In this document: in pieces, positions 39,054 to 48,067 of the stretch | Position numbering within the stretch: position 1 is the first letter of the stretch | How the letters are laid out: each line of letters opens with the position of its first letter | Assembly: GCF_001182745.1 (NCBI RefSeq) | Contig: NZ_LN868939.1 | Coordinates: 558,001 to 622,000 of the forward strand | DNA from: Nocardia farcinica | GTDB taxonomy: Bacteria; Actinomycetota; Actinomycetes; Mycobacteriales; Mycobacteriaceae | Direction of reading: 5' to 3' | Length of the DNA stretch: 64,000 nt | The notes under the pieces: model-generated | What the model was told of the DNA's origin: nothing | The model's input: only the letters and a program-made list of their open reading frames with translations | The model's database searches: none | Translations under genes and position numbers: made by a program

Positions 39054-41306
39054 ATGACCACCGCGCTGAACCAGCCGGTCGCCGGCCGGATCGAACTCGA
39101 GATCGGCGGCATGACCTGCGCATCCTGCGCCAACCGCATTGAGAAGAAGCTCAACAAGCTCGACGGCGTCACCGCCACGGTCAACTACGCCACCGAGAAG
39201 GCGCGCGTCGACTTCACCGGCGACATCGCCCCCGAGGACCTGATCGCCACCGTCGAGGCGGCCGGTTACACCGCCGCGCTGCCCGCGCCGGCCACGACCG
39301 GCGAACCGCAATCCGCGCGGGTCGAGGCCGATCCCACCGCCGCCCTGCGCACCCGGTTGCTCGTCTCGGCGGTGCTGACGGTGCCGGTGATCGCGATGGC
39401 GATGGTCCCGGCCCTGCAGTTCACCAACTGGCAGTGGCTGTCGCTGACGCTGGCCGCGCCGGTGGTGGTGTGGGGCGCGCTGCCGTTCCACCGAGCGGCC
39501 TGGACCAATCTGCGCCACGGCACCGCGACAATGGACACCCTGGTCTCGATGGGCACCCTGGCCGCGCTGGGCTGGTCCCTGTACGCGCTGTTCTGGGGCA
39601 CCGCGGGCACGCCGGGCATGACCCACCCGTTCGAGCTCACCATCGCCAGGACCGACGGCACCGGCAACATCTACCTCGAGGCCGCCGCGGGCGTGACCAC
39701 CTTCATCCTGGCCGGGCGGTATTTCGAGGCCCGCTCCAAGCGGCGGGCGGGCGCGGCGTTGCGCGCGCTGCTCGAGCTCGGCGCCAAGGAAGTCTCGGTG
39801 CTGCGCGGGGGTGTCGAACAGCGCATCCCGGTCGAGCAGCTCGCCGTCGGCGACCGGTTCGTGGTGCGTCCCGGCGAGAAGATCGCCACCGACGGTGTGG
39901 TCGTCGAGGGCTCCTCGGCGGTGGACGCCTCGATGCTGACCGGCGAATCGGTGCCGGTGGAGGTCGGGGAGAACGACGCGGTGGTCGGCGCCACGGTCAA
40001 CGTCGGCGGCCGGCTCGTGGTGCGGGCGACCCGCATCGGCTCCGACACCCAGCTGGCCCAGATGGCCCGGCTGGTCGAGGAGGCGCAGACCGGCAAGGCG
40101 CAGGCCCAGCGGCTGGCCGACCGGATCTCGGGCATCTTCGTGCCGATCGTGATCGCGCTGGCGGTGGCGACCCTCGGCTTCTGGCTGGGCACCGGCGGTT
40201 CGGTGGCGGCGGCGTTCACCGCGGCGGTCGCCGTGCTCATCATCGCCTGCCCCTGCGCACTCGGCCTGGCCACCCCGACCGCGCTGATGGTCGGCACCGG
40301 GCGGGGCGCGCAGTTGGGTGTGCTCATCAAGGGCCCGGAGATCCTGGAGTCGACCCGGCGGGTGGACACCATCCTGCTGGACAAGACCGGCACGGTCACC
40401 ACCGGCACGATGACCCTGCTCGACGTGCACGCCGCCGAGGGCGAGGACGCCGACCGGGTGCTGGCGGTGGCGGGCGCGCTGGAGCACTCCTCCGAGCACC
40501 CGATCGCCCGCGCCATCGCCGAGGCCGCCCGCGCGCGCGGCGAACTCGCCCCGGTGCGCGACTTCGCCAATCTCGCCGGCCTCGGCGTGCATGGCACTGT
40601 CGACGGGCACGAGGTGCTGGTGGGCCGGCCGCGCCTGCTCGCCGAACGGGGTCACCCGATGCCGTCCGGCCTGGCCGAGGCGGTCGACGCGGCCGAACAG
40701 CGTGGCGGCACCGCCGTCGCGGTGGGTTGGGACGGCGCGGTCCGCGGCGTGCTCGTGGTCGCGGACGCGGTGAAACCCACGTCGGCGCAGGCCATCTCGC
40801 AGTTCAAGGCGCTCGGCCTCACCCCGGTGATGGTTACCGGCGACAATGCCGCGGCCGCCCGTACGGTCGCCGACCAGGTCGGCATCGACGAGGTGATCGC
40901 GGAGGTCATGCCCGAGGAGAAGGTGGCCGCGGTGCGGCGGCTGCAGGAGCAGGGCCGGGTCGTGGCGATGGTCGGTGACGGCGTCAACGACGCCGCGGCG
41001 CTGGCCCAGGCCGATCTGGGCCTGGCGATGGGCACCGGCACCGATGTCGCCATCGAGGCCAGCGACCTCACGCTGGTGCGCGGCGATCTGCGCGCCGCCG
41101 TCGACGCGATCCGGTTGTCGCGCCGCACGCTCGGCACCATCAAGGCCAACCTGTTCTGGGCCTTCGCCTACAACGTGGCCGCGATCCCGCTGGCGATGGC
41201 CGGACTGCTCAACCCGATGCTCGCGGGCGCCGCGATGGCGTTCTCGTCGGTGTTCGTGGTGAGCAACAGCCTGCGGCTGCGCCGGTTCACCGCGACGGCG
41301 AGCTGA
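39054..41306 (+). CDS. copA: Copper-exporting P1B-type ATPase
   Basis: A 750-residue heavy-metal ATPase. It has an N-terminal metal-binding domain (GMTCASC, Cys22 and Cys25), eight predicted helices, the CPC motif in [11 protein letters not shown] (near residue 399), the phosphorylation site DKTGT (near 442), the SEHPIA histidine loop and [13 protein letters not shown] with the Asn/Met residues in the last helices suggests Cu(I). ATG at 39054 follows GGAGCACCCC. It is in the unit controlled by the CsoR-type promoter. No csoR gene lies in this window. Confidence 0.92.
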   Translation: MTTALNQPVAGRIELEIGGMTCASCANRIEKKLNKLDGVTATVNYATEKARVDFTGDIAPEDLIATVEAAGYTAALPAPATTGEPQSARVEADPTAALRTRLLVSAVLTVPVIAMAMVPALQFTNWQWLSLTLAAPVVVWGALPFHRAAWTNLRHGTATMDTLVSMGTLAALGWSLYALFWGTAGTPGMTHPFELTIARTDGTGNIYLEAAAGVTTFILAGRYFEARSKRRAGAALRALLELGAKEVSVLRGGVEQRIPVEQLAVGDRFVVRPGEKIATDGVVVEGSSAVDASMLTGESVPVEVGENDAVVGATVNVGGRLVVRATRIGSDTQLAQMARLVEEAQTGKAQAQRLADRISGIFVPIVIALAVATLGFWLGTGGSVAAAFTAAVAVLIIACPCALGLATPTALMVGTGRGAQLGVLIKGPEILESTRRVDTILLDKTGTVTTGTMTLLDVHAAEGEDADRVLAVAGALEHSSEHPIARAIAEAARARGELAPVRDFANLAGLGVHGTVDGHEVLVGRPRLLAERGHPMPSGLAEAVDAAEQRGGTAVAVGWDGAVRGVLVVADAVKPTSAQAISQFKALGLTPVMVTGDNAAAARTVADQVGIDEVIAEVMPEEKVAAVRRLQEQGRVVAMVGDGVNDAAALAQADLGLAMGTGTDVAIEASDLTLVRGDLRAAVDAIRLSRRTLGTIKANLFWAFAYNVAAIPLAMAGLLNPMLAGAAMAFSSVFVVSNSLRLRRFTATAS

Positions 41307-41333
41307 GGTCCGGTCGGCGAACGGGTCGGACGA

Positions 41334-42047
41334 TCAGCGGGGCGGCCGGTGCCCGTCGGCCCCCGCGGGTCGTCCGGCCCGTTCGTGCACGGTCAGCAGG
41401 ACGTGATCGAAGCGGGTCCGCAGCCCGGCCCGGTTCGCGTCCAGCCCGCGGGCGTCGCGCACCAGCTGGGCGGCCAGCTCCCGCAGTTTCACGTTCGTCT
41501 CCTGCGAACGCCAGCGCAGCACCGAGAACGCCTGGTCGGCGCTGATGCCGTAGACGACGGTGAGCACGCCCTTGGCCTGTTCGATCGGCGCGCGGGCGTC
41601 GACGAGTTCGGGGAGCACCTCGTCGACGACGTCCTTGCGCTCGCCCTCGATGGTGTCGGTGAGGTCGATGTAGTAGCCGGTCGTGCCGACGACCGCGCCG
41701 TCCTCGTCGGTCTGGTAATCGCCGATGACGATCACCTCGTGGACCTCACCGGCGGTGTCGACGATCCGATGGCGGCTGCAGAACGGCTCGCCCGTCTCCA
41801 CCCGCGACAGCGCCGACTCGACCTGCTCGCGATCCTCGGGATGCTTGTGCGAGAGCAGCAGTTCGGTGGTCGGCTGCACCTCCCCCGGCTCGTAGCCGTG
41901 CATGCGGGCGACCTCGTCGGACCATTCCCAGCGCTGGTCGGCGAAGTGGAAGCGGAACTCACCCGCGTTGGAGCACGAGTCGGTGCCGATCACGCTGCCC
42001 AGCGCGTCGATCACCTGCGGGCTCGGTCTGCTGCCTTCGATCACCAA
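41334..42047 (-). CDS. PAS-ANTAR RNA-binding antiterminator regulator
   Basis: A 237-residue protein. A PAS fold-3 domain (about 25-135; FHFADQRWEWSDEVARMHGYEPG, RHRIVDTAGEVHEV) is followed by an ANTAR domain (about 150-215; IEQAKGVLTVVYGISADQAFSVLRWRS region). ANTAR domains bind tandem RNA hairpins to prevent termination. PAS-ANTAR proteins of this kind are widespread in mycobacteria and Nocardia. The start is GTG at 42047. It lies 59 bases after an anti-sigma-type kinase gene and belongs to the SigF region. Confidence 0.88.
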   Translation of the reverse strand: MVIEGSRPSPQVIDALGSVIGTDSCSNAGEFRFHFADQRWEWSDEVARMHGYEPGEVQPTTELLLSHKHPEDREQVESALSRVETGEPFCSRHRIVDTAGEVHEVIVIGDYQTDEDGAVVGTTGYYIDLTDTIEGERKDVVDEVLPELVDARAPIEQAKGVLTVVYGISADQAFSVLRWRSQETNVKLRELAAQLVRDARGLDANRAGLRTRFDHVLLTVHERAGRPAGADGHRPPR

Positions 42048-42106
42048 GCCAGTATCCGCCCGTGTCCGGGCTCACGTTCGCTCAACCCGAGGTTTGCCCG
42101 GCCGAC

Positions 42107-42541
42107 CTAGCCGGTAGGGCGGCCGTGCGCGAGCGGCAGGCGCATGTCGACGGTGGTGCCGCTGCCGGAGATGGTCACCTCGACTTCGGGGATGAGCGCG
42201 CGGATGATGGCCATGCCCCGCCCGCGCATCGGGTCCGGGCTCGGGTCGGGGGCCTTCCACCGGCCGTGATCGGCGACGGTGATGCTCAGGTGGGCGTCGT
42301 CGCGCACCGCCCGCAGCCGGATGGTGCCGCCGTCGCCGCGGTGTCCGTGCTCGATGGCGTTGGTGCACGCCTCACCGACCGCGAGCAGCACGTCGTACGC
42401 CTGGCGTTCGTCCAGCGGGCACTGCGCGAGCCAGCGCTGCATCGTGTGACGTACTTCGGCGAGTTGGTCGGGCGTGGCCGGAAAGTCCAGCTCCAACCGA
42501 CTCGCCGGACTTTCCAGCCCCGACGGGCGGGTCGTCGTCAC
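42107..42541 (-). CDS. Anti-sigma-type GHKL serine kinase (RsbW-like, second copy)
   Basis: A 144-residue single-domain histidine-kinase-like ATPase. The N box EACTNAIEHGH, G1 box VADHGRW and G2 box GRGMAIIRAL are complete, so it should bind ATP and phosphorylate a STAS partner. GTG at 42541 is supported by GGGAGG 8 bases upstream; the frame extends further upstream without support. It follows sigF by 146 bases and has its own SigF-type promoter candidate. It may bind SigF or another sigma factor, or act as a switch kinase. Confidence 0.85.
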   Translation of the reverse strand: MTTTRPSGLESPASRLELDFPATPDQLAEVRHTMQRWLAQCPLDERQAYDVLLAVGEACTNAIEHGHRGDGGTIRLRAVRDDAHLSITVADHGRWKAPDPSPDPMRGRGMAIIRALIPEVEVTISGSGTTVDMRLPLAHGRPTG

Positions 42542-42613
42542 CTCAGCTGCCTCCCGGTAGGTCTGGACCGAACGACACGCAGACCGCGCAACGCTGCGTG
42601 CTCGCCGATAGCC

Positions 42614-42639
42614 ATACCCATTCGACCACGCCACATGCC
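42614..42639 (-). promoter_or_regulatory. Candidate SigF/SigB-type promoter before the second kinase gene
   Basis: On the minus strand GGCAT (42635-42639) is followed after 15 bases by GGGTAT (42614-42619). This fits the actinobacterial stress sigma consensus (GNNT or GTTT, 14-16 bases, GGGTA). It would let SigF drive this kinase gene. Confidence 0.5.
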
Positions 42640-42687
42640 GGTTCCCGGCTGTGATCATTCCCAGGCGACCGTTTCCGGCGCGGCCGG

Positions 42688-43488
42688 TCAGTCGCGCAGC
42701 GCCTGTTCCCGCAGGCTCTTGAGCGTTCGCGACAGGATCCGCGAGACCTGCATCTGCGAGCAGCCGATCTGCTGGGCGATCTGCTCCTGCGACATCGAGT
42801 GGAAGAACCGCATCACCAGCACCCGTTGTTCGCGCTCGGGCAGCGCCGCGATGAGCGGCTTGACCGCCAGGTAGTTCTCCACGGTCCCGAACTCGGGGTC
42901 CTCGGCGCCGAGGGTGTCGGCCAGCGCGGGCGCGCTCGACTCACCGTCGTCGCCGCTCGAACCGTCGATGGAGGAGGTCTGGTAGGCGTTGCGGGCCACC
43001 AGGGCCTGGGTGACCTCGGCGATGTCGACGCCGAGTTCCTCGGCCAGTTCGCGCGCCTTGGGCATGCGACCCAGCCGCTGGGTCAACGTCTCGATGGCCG
43101 GGTTGAGGGTGGCCTGCAGTTCCTTGAGCCGGCGCGGCACCCGCACCGACCAGGTGTGGTCGCGGAAGTGCCTGCGCACCTCGCCCATGATGGTGGGCAC
43201 CGCGAAGCCGAGGAAGGGCGCGCCCTGGGTCGGGTCGAAACGGTCGACCGCCGCGACCATGCCGACGCGGGCGATCTGCAACAGATCCTCGAAGTTCTCC
43301 CCGCGGCCGCTGAACTTGCGGGCGATGTGCTCGGCCAGGGGCAGGCAGCGTTCGATCAGTTCCTCGCGCAGCGCGCGTCTGCGCGGGTCGTCCTCGGCCA
43401 GCGCGCGCAGTTCGACGAAGTGGGGCTCGAGATCCTGGTACCCGCCCGCCGCCGCTCTGGTGGAACCGCCCGTCACCTCCTCACGCAT
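42688..43488 (-). CDS. sigF: Alternative RNA polymerase sigma factor SigF/SigB family
   Basis: A group 3 sigma factor of 266 residues with region 2 (CLPLAEHIARKFSGRGENFEDLLQIA shortened here to its core HIARKFSGRGEN), the highly conserved FAVPTIMGEVRRHFRDHTW, region 3 around LGRMPKARELAEELG and region 4 HTH (QEQIAQQIGCSQMQVSRIL). It directs stress and stationary-phase genes in actinobacteria. ATG at 43488 overlaps the end of the rsbW gene by eight bases, giving the usual rsbW-sigF operon. Confidence 0.92.
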   Translation of the reverse strand: MREEVTGGSTRAAAGGYQDLEPHFVELRALAEDDPRRRALREELIERCLPLAEHIARKFSGRGENFEDLLQIARVGMVAAVDRFDPTQGAPFLGFAVPTIMGEVRRHFRDHTWSVRVPRRLKELQATLNPAIETLTQRLGRMPKARELAEELGVDIAEVTQALVARNAYQTSSIDGSSGDDGESSAPALADTLGAEDPEFGTVENYLAVKPLIAALPEREQRVLVMRFFHSMSQEQIAQQIGCSQMQVSRILSRTLKSLREQALRD

Positions 43489-43918
43489 CGGCGCCGCCGC
43501 GCGACCAGCGGAACTGCACGACGGTGGGATGACCGCCTGCGGTGGCGTCGCGGGGCCCGGTCGAGGTGGACACCGAGTCGGTGAGGGTGGAGACGATGTG
43601 CCAGCCGAAGCTGCGCTGGTCGGGGCCGGTCTCGGAGACGGTGACGGCGGACACGGTGATGTCCATCGTGGTCTCGTCGTAGCTGAACGCACAGTCCAGC
43701 TCCGATCCGGGGACCGCGTCCTGCAGCAGCGCCGTGGCGACCTCGTCGAGGGCCAGCCGGATGTCGGCGACCTCGTCGATGCCGAAATCGGCGATCAACG
43801 CCACGGTTTCGGCGAGCGCTCGGAGCATGATCAACTGCTCGTAGACCGCGGGCACGCGCACCCCGATGGTGTTGGTCCGCGTCGACGACGAGGGGAAAAC
43901 GTTCTCGCCCTTACCCAT
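43481..43918 (-). CDS. rsbW: Anti-sigma factor RsbW/UsfX type, partner of SigF
   Basis: A 145-residue ATPase-fold protein co-encoded with sigF. It resembles mycobacterial UsfX (Rv3287c): RALAETVALIADFGIDEVADIRLALDEV is present in recognisable form, with core LALDEVATALL as the N-box equivalent. The usual N-box asparagine is missing, as in UsfX, so regulation may depend on binding more than on kinase activity. ATG at 43918 is supported by AGGAG 8 bases upstream. It should bind and hold SigF until released by a STAS protein. Confidence 0.88.
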   Translation of the reverse strand: MGKGENVFPSSSTRTNTIGVRVPAVYEQLIMLRALAETVALIADFGIDEVADIRLALDEVATALLQDAVPGSELDCAFSYDETTMDITVSAVTVSETGPDQRSFGWHIVSTLTDSVSTSTGPRDATAGGHPTVVQFRWSRGGADA

Positions 43919-44015
43919 TACGAATGCTCCTGAGTGCGATGCTGTCAAGCCCGGACCTCGAGCGTACCTGGCCCGGTTCCGGCGCAGCGGCCGGGCGGCC
44001 GGTCCGAACGCCCAT

Positions 44016-44040
44016 GATTACCGATCCTCCGATCGGGTAA
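44016..44040 (+). promoter_or_regulatory. Candidate SigF/SigB-type promoter before the STAS gene
   Basis: GATT (44016-44019), 15 bases, then GGGTAA (44035-44040), about 100 bases before the STAS start codon. It has the same GATT-N15-GGGTA layout as the site before the thiamine diphosphate enzyme. Confidence 0.4.
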
Positions 44041-44142
44041 GTTGACTGCGGAGATCGCTCACAGCCTCGCACCGCGGTGCGCGGGGCGGGACTCGATGCT
44101 GCAGAGGTGGAAAGTGGCGAATTGCGAGCTGGGAGGTCAGCG

Positions 44143-44508
44143 GTGAGCGGCGAAGGCGCGTCCCGCGTGCTCGACGTGCAGGTGCGCAGCGAGAACGGTA
44201 CCGAGATCGTCACCGTGCACGGCGAGGTCGACATGGCCTCCGCGCCGCAGCTGCAGGCCGCCCTCGAGGACGCCCAGCGCGGCGGAAACCCGCTGGTCGT
44301 CGACATGTCCGACGTCGGTTTCCTCGGCTCGGCCGGCCTGAGTGCCCTGCTGGTGGTCTCCGAGGCCGCCCAGCCGCAGCGGCTGCGCGTGGTGGCCTCC
44401 GACGCGGTGCGCAGGCCCATCGAACTGACCGCGCTGGACAAGCTGCTCGCGGTGTACGACACCCTCGACGCCGCGTTGGCCGAGGGCACCGGCACCTCGG
44501 CCAACTGA
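44143..44508 (+). CDS. STAS-domain anti-anti-sigma factor
   Basis: A 121-residue single STAS domain. The conserved loop reads VVDMSDVGFLGSAGLSALL, with Ser63 in the position phosphorylated in SpoIIAA/RsbV; the Asp that normally precedes it is Gly here. When unphosphorylated it should bind the RsbW-type kinases and free the sigma factor. GTG at 44143 has GGGAGG 6 bases upstream. It is transcribed divergently from the rsbW-sigF operon and converges on the response regulator gene. Confidence 0.88.
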   Translation: MSGEGASRVLDVQVRSENGTEIVTVHGEVDMASAPQLQAALEDAQRGGNPLVVDMSDVGFLGSAGLSALLVVSEAAQPQRLRVVASDAVRRPIELTALDKLLAVYDTLDAALAEGTGTSAN

Positions 44509-44526
44509 GTCGCCCGCGCCCCGCGC

Positions 44527-44970
44527 CTACCGGGTGCGGGGCAGCCGGACGACCTGGACGAAGAACTCATCGATCTGCTTGATCGCGGCCACGAACTGGT
44601 CGAGGTCCACCGGCTTGGTCACGTACGCGTTGGCGTGCAGCCGGTAGCTGCGCAGGATGTCCTCCTCGGCCGCCGAGGTGGTGAGCACCACCACGGGAAT
44701 GTGCGACAGGTCGGGGTCGGCCTTGATCTTCTCCAGCACCTGCCTGCCGTCGTACTTGGGCAGGTTCAGATCGAGCAGGATCAGATCGGGGCGCGGGGCG
44801 TGCGCGTACTCGCCCTGGCGGTAGAGGAAGTCCAGCGCCTCCTGCCCGTCGTGGGCGACGTGCAGCGCGTTGCCGATCTTGTTGTCCTCGAACGCTTCCC
44901 TGGTCATCAGCTCGTCGCCCGGATCGTCCTCCACGAGCAGGATGTCGATCGGCTGGCCCGGCACGGTCAT
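44527..44970 (-). CDS. Single-domain response regulator (Rcp1-like)
   Basis: A 147-residue stand-alone receiver domain. Acidic pocket residues are in [10 protein letters not shown], the phosphoacceptor is Asp67 in [13 protein letters not shown], then Thr/Ser in [10 protein letters not shown] and the lysine in VTKPVD. The LNLPKYDG form is typical of receivers paired with phytochrome-like or CHASE kinases. It overlaps the kinase gene by ATGA, so the kinase is its obvious phosphodonor. It has no output domain; it probably relays phosphate or binds a partner. Confidence 0.92.
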   Translation of the reverse strand: MTVPGQPIDILLVEDDPGDELMTREAFEDNKIGNALHVAHDGQEALDFLYRQGEYAHAPRPDLILLDLNLPKYDGRQVLEKIKADPDLSHIPVVVLTTSAAEEDILRSYRLHANAYVTKPVDLDQFVAAIKQIDEFFVQVVRLPRTR

Positions 44971-46592
44971 GCGTTGGCTCCTTCGGCGGATTCCACCACG
45001 GCGGTGGGCGTTTGGGTGGTGGGGGTGAGTCCGGCGCCGCGCAGGGTGAAGCAGATCCTGGTACCGCCGGTGTAGTCGGTGTCGATCCAGATGCGACCGC
45101 CGTGGTACTCGACGATCTTCTTGCACACGGCCAATCCGATACCGGTGCCACTGTATTCGTCGCGGGCGTGCAGACGCTGGAAGATGACGAACACCTTCTC
45201 CGCGAATTCCGCCGCGACGCCGATGCCGTTGTCGCTCACCGAGAACAGCACCCCGTCGGCCTCGCTCACCCGGGTGCTCTCGATCCGCACGACCGGCGCG
45301 GCCTCGGGACTGCGGAACTTGATGGCGTTGCCGATCAGGTTCTGCCACAACATCGTCAGCAACGTGGGCTCGCCCACGATCTCGGGCAGATCTTCGGGGC
45401 GCTCGATCTCGGCGTCGTTCTCCTCGATCATCGCCGACAGGTTGTGCAGCGCCTTGTCCAGCGGCTGATCCAACCGCACCGGCTCGGCGCCCTCACTGAC
45501 GCGTCCGACCCGGGAGAAGGTGAGCAGGTCGTTGATGAGCACCTGCATGCGCTTGGCGCCGTCGACGGCGAAATCGATGTACTGCTTGCCGCGTTCGTCG
45601 AGCTGGGAGCCGTAGCGCTTCTCCAGCAGCTGGCAGAACGAGGCCACCTTGCGCAGCGGTTCCTGCAGGTCGTGGGAGGCTACGTAGGCGAACTGCTCGA
45701 GCTCGGCGTTGGAGCGGCGCAGCTCCTCGGCCTGCAGATCCAGGTCGGCCTTCTGCTGTTGCAGCAGAGTGCCCTGCGAGCGCGAGGACCCCAGCTCGGT
45801 GACGATGCGCCTGCGCATGTCCTCGACCGCCTCGGCGACCTGGGCCACGTCGGCGGGGCCGTGACCGTCGATGTGATGGTCGAAGTCGCCGTTGGCCACC
45901 CGCCGTGACGACTGGGTCAGCGCGGCCAGCGGGTGCACTACCAGCCTGCGCAACAGCACGGTCAACACCGTGCCGGTCAGCAGGAAGACCGCGACCATGC
46001 CGACGAGGACCACGTTGCGCAGGAAACGCGCGTCCGCCAGCGCCTCGTTGTCCGCCGCGACGGCCGCCGCGAGCCGCTCGTTCTGGATGGTGAACGCCGC
46101 GCGCAGCTCGTCGAAGACCTCTTTGGCCCGCACCGTCGTGTTCGCGGCCAGCTCCCTGGCCGCGCCGGGAGACGCCGTCGCGGCGAGTGGATCGGCGTAC
46201 TCGGTGCGCCACTGCTGCGCCGTGCGCTCGATGAGGTCGAGGTCGGCGAGCAGGTCCGGGCGGCCGGCCAACAGCTCGCGCAGCCGCTGCACGGCACGCT
46301 CCTGCTCCTGCCTGCCCTCCACGTAGGGCTCGAGGAACTGGGGGTCGGCGGCGATCGCGTAGCCGCGCAAGCCGGTCTCCTGGTTCACCAGCGTGCTCTG
46401 CAACCGGTACGCCTCCGCGGAGGCGGGAAGCGTCTGTTCCAGCAGGCGGTCGGTGACCCGGTTGGTGTTGCCGATCACCTGCGCGCCCGCGACGGCGCCG
46501 AGCAGCACCACCAGGATCATCAGCGCGAAGACCAGCTGGAACCACACCTGCGCGGTGAACCGGCCCACCAGCGGGGAGTCGGTGTTCTTCAT
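44967..46592 (-). CDS. CHASE3-HAMP sensor histidine kinase
   Basis: A 541-residue membrane kinase: helix (about 15-38), CHASE3 sensory domain (about 40-180; [12 protein letters not shown] is diagnostic), second helix (about 190-213), HAMP, coiled coil, HisKA with [10 protein letters not shown] (His near 305) and a HATPase with N box [11 protein letters not shown]1 DNGIGV and G2 [13 protein letters not shown]. It is coupled on both sides by ATGA overlaps, to the receiver-PP2C gene before it and the single receiver after it. This suggests a phosphorelay feeding the neighbouring SigF partner switch. Confidence 0.93.
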   Translation of the reverse strand: MKNTDSPLVGRFTAQVWFQLVFALMILVVLLGAVAGAQVIGNTNRVTDRLLEQTLPASAEAYRLQSTLVNQETGLRGYAIAADPQFLEPYVEGRQEQERAVQRLRELLAGRPDLLADLDLIERTAQQWRTEYADPLAATASPGAARELAANTTVRAKEVFDELRAAFTIQNERLAAAVAADNEALADARFLRNVVLVGMVAVFLLTGTVLTVLLRRLVVHPLAALTQSSRRVANGDFDHHIDGHGPADVAQVAEAVEDMRRRIVTELGSSRSQGTLLQQQKADLDLQAEELRRSNAELEQFAYVASHDLQEPLRKVASFCQLLEKRYGSQLDERGKQYIDFAVDGAKRMQVLINDLLTFSRVGRVSEGAEPVRLDQPLDKALHNLSAMIEENDAEIERPEDLPEIVGEPTLLTMLWQNLIGNAIKFRSPEAAPVVRIESTRVSEADGVLFSVSDNGIGVAAEFAEKVFVIFQRLHARDEYSGTGIGLAVCKKIVEYHGGRIWIDTDYTGGTRICFTLRGAGLTPTTQTPTAVVESAEGANA

Positions 46593-47875
46593 CGATGGTC
46601 ACTTCCGTGCGCGGCATGCCAGCGCAGATAGATGATGGCGAGATCGTCGTCGAGGCCGCCCGCGTCCGCGGCGAGATCCTCCACCCGTCCGATCAGCTCG
46701 TCGACGAAGATCTCCGGACGGGTGGCGGGCACCGCACGCGCCACCTCCAGCAGGCCGCCCTCACCGAGCCGGGCACCGTCGCGCCCCACCTTGCCCTCGA
46801 ACAGGCCGTCGGTGAACAGCATCAGGCCCGCGTGCTCGGGCAGTTCGATCTCCTCGTCGGGCCACTCCGCGCGACCGGGCAGGAAACCGAGCGCGGCGCC
46901 ACCGGGCACCTCGACCCAGTGCGGCTCGCCGTCGATGTAGCGCAGCATGCCGGGATGGCCCGCGCGGCGCACCCGCACCCGGCGGGTCGCGGGATCGAGC
47001 AGCAGGCTCGTCGCGGTGGCGAAGGTCTGCCGGTCGGTGCGTTCGGCCAGCAGCACCTGCTCGAGCAGGCGCAGCTGACGCGACCCGGTGACGCCGCTGA
47101 GAACCAATGTGCGCCAAGCCAATCGCAGCGCGACCCCGGTGGCCGCGGCATCGGGACCGTGACCGGAGACATCGCCGATGATGGCATGCACGGTGCCGTC
47201 GGCGTCCTGCACCACGTCGTAGAAGTCGCCGCCGAGCAGCGAGTGCGCCCGGCCGGGCCGGTACCGCGCCACCACATCCACGGGGGCGTCGGCGCCGAGC
47301 AGCGGGGTCGGCAACAGCCCCCGTTCGAGCCGTGCGTTCTCCTGAGCGCGCATCTGGCTGGCCTGCAGCGCCGCGCTGGTGCGCTCGGCCTGCTTGCGCT
47401 GGATGGCGTAGCGCACCGCGCGGGCGAACAGCTCCGGCTCGACGCGGCCTTTGACCAGGTAGTCCTGCGCGCCCGAGGCGAGCGCGGCCAGGCCGGCGCG
47501 CTCCTGGTCCAGCCCGGTCATCACGACCACGGCGACCTGATCGTTGCGGGCCCGGATCCTGGCCAGCGCCTCGAGGCCCTGCGCGTCGGGCAGGTGCAGG
47601 TCGAGCAGCACGCAGTCGGGTACGGCTACCCGCAGCCGCTCGGCGGCCTCGGCGACGGTGCGCACCCACTCCAGCCGCAGGCCCGGTGCGGCGTCGGCGA
47701 CCAGTTCCTCGACCAGCAGGGCGTCGCCAGGGTCGTCCTCGACGAGCAGGACGAAGGGCTCACGTTCGAACCAGCCGGCATCCGCGGCCAGCCCGATATC
47801 CGCGTCGAAAGCGTCACTGCGCACGGCCACCGCCGACCATTTCGCCGGTATCCACCGACATCGGCCTCCGATCAC
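46589..47875 (-). CDS. Receiver-PP2C (SpoIIE-type) phosphatase
   Basis: A 428-residue response regulator phosphatase. An N-terminal receiver (about 40-160) has LLVEDDPGD, phosphoacceptor Asp92 in LLDLHLPDAQG and LVKGR. A short coiled coil leads to a PP2C/SpoIIE domain (about 195-425) with LGGDFYDVV, IGDVSGHG, LMLFTDGL and DDDLAIIYL metal-binding motifs. Such proteins dephosphorylate STAS anti-anti-sigma factors. The start is uncertain: GTG at 47875 is the longest, GTG at 47830 or 47824 would remove part of the non-conserved leader. It heads the kinase operon. Confidence 0.9.
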   Translation of the reverse strand: MIGGRCRWIPAKWSAVAVRSDAFDADIGLAADAGWFEREPFVLLVEDDPGDALLVEELVADAAPGLRLEWVRTVAEAAERLRVAVPDCVLLDLHLPDAQGLEALARIRARNDQVAVVVMTGLDQERAGLAALASGAQDYLVKGRVEPELFARAVRYAIQRKQAERTSAALQASQMRAQENARLERGLLPTPLLGADAPVDVVARYRPGRAHSLLGGDFYDVVQDADGTVHAIIGDVSGHGPDAAATGVALRLAWRTLVLSGVTGSRQLRLLEQVLLAERTDRQTFATATSLLLDPATRRVRVRRAGHPGMLRYIDGEPHWVEVPGGAALGFLPGRAEWPDEEIELPEHAGLMLFTDGLFEGKVGRDGARLGEGGLLEVARAVPATRPEIFVDELIGRVEDLAADAGGLDDDLAIIYLRWHAAHGSDHR

Positions 47876-48006
47876 ACAAGGAAGCGGCGGCGCCCGTGGC
47901 GCACGCCAACTGACTCAGCGGCCGGTTGCTGGACCGAGAGGCAGCAGTGATGTTAGCGGATTCGGACAACGCCGCGCACCACGCCCGGAGCGGGCGGCAC
48001 GCCCGC

Positions 48007-48031
48007 GATTGGGTGGGCGCGGACCGGGTAG
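48007..48031 (+). promoter_or_regulatory. Candidate SigF/SigB-type promoter before the ThDP enzyme
   Basis: GATT (48007-48010), 15 bases, then GGGTAG (48026-48031), 37 bases before the ATG at 48068. The distance to the gene fits a promoter well. The match to the stress sigma consensus is partial. Confidence 0.4.
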
Positions 48032-48067
48032 CACGGCCGGGGAGACGGTTCGACGGAAGGAGCGACG

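Noticed and set aside
41307..41333. Terminator between copA and the PAS-ANTAR gene
   Set aside because: The 27-base convergent gap contains only a weak GTCCG/CGGAC pairing without a T run.
43919..44142. A SigF-type promoter for rsbW-sigF on the minus strand
   Set aside because: No GGGTA element was found in the right orientation; TTGACA-like sequence lies too near the start codon for a sound -10 assignment.
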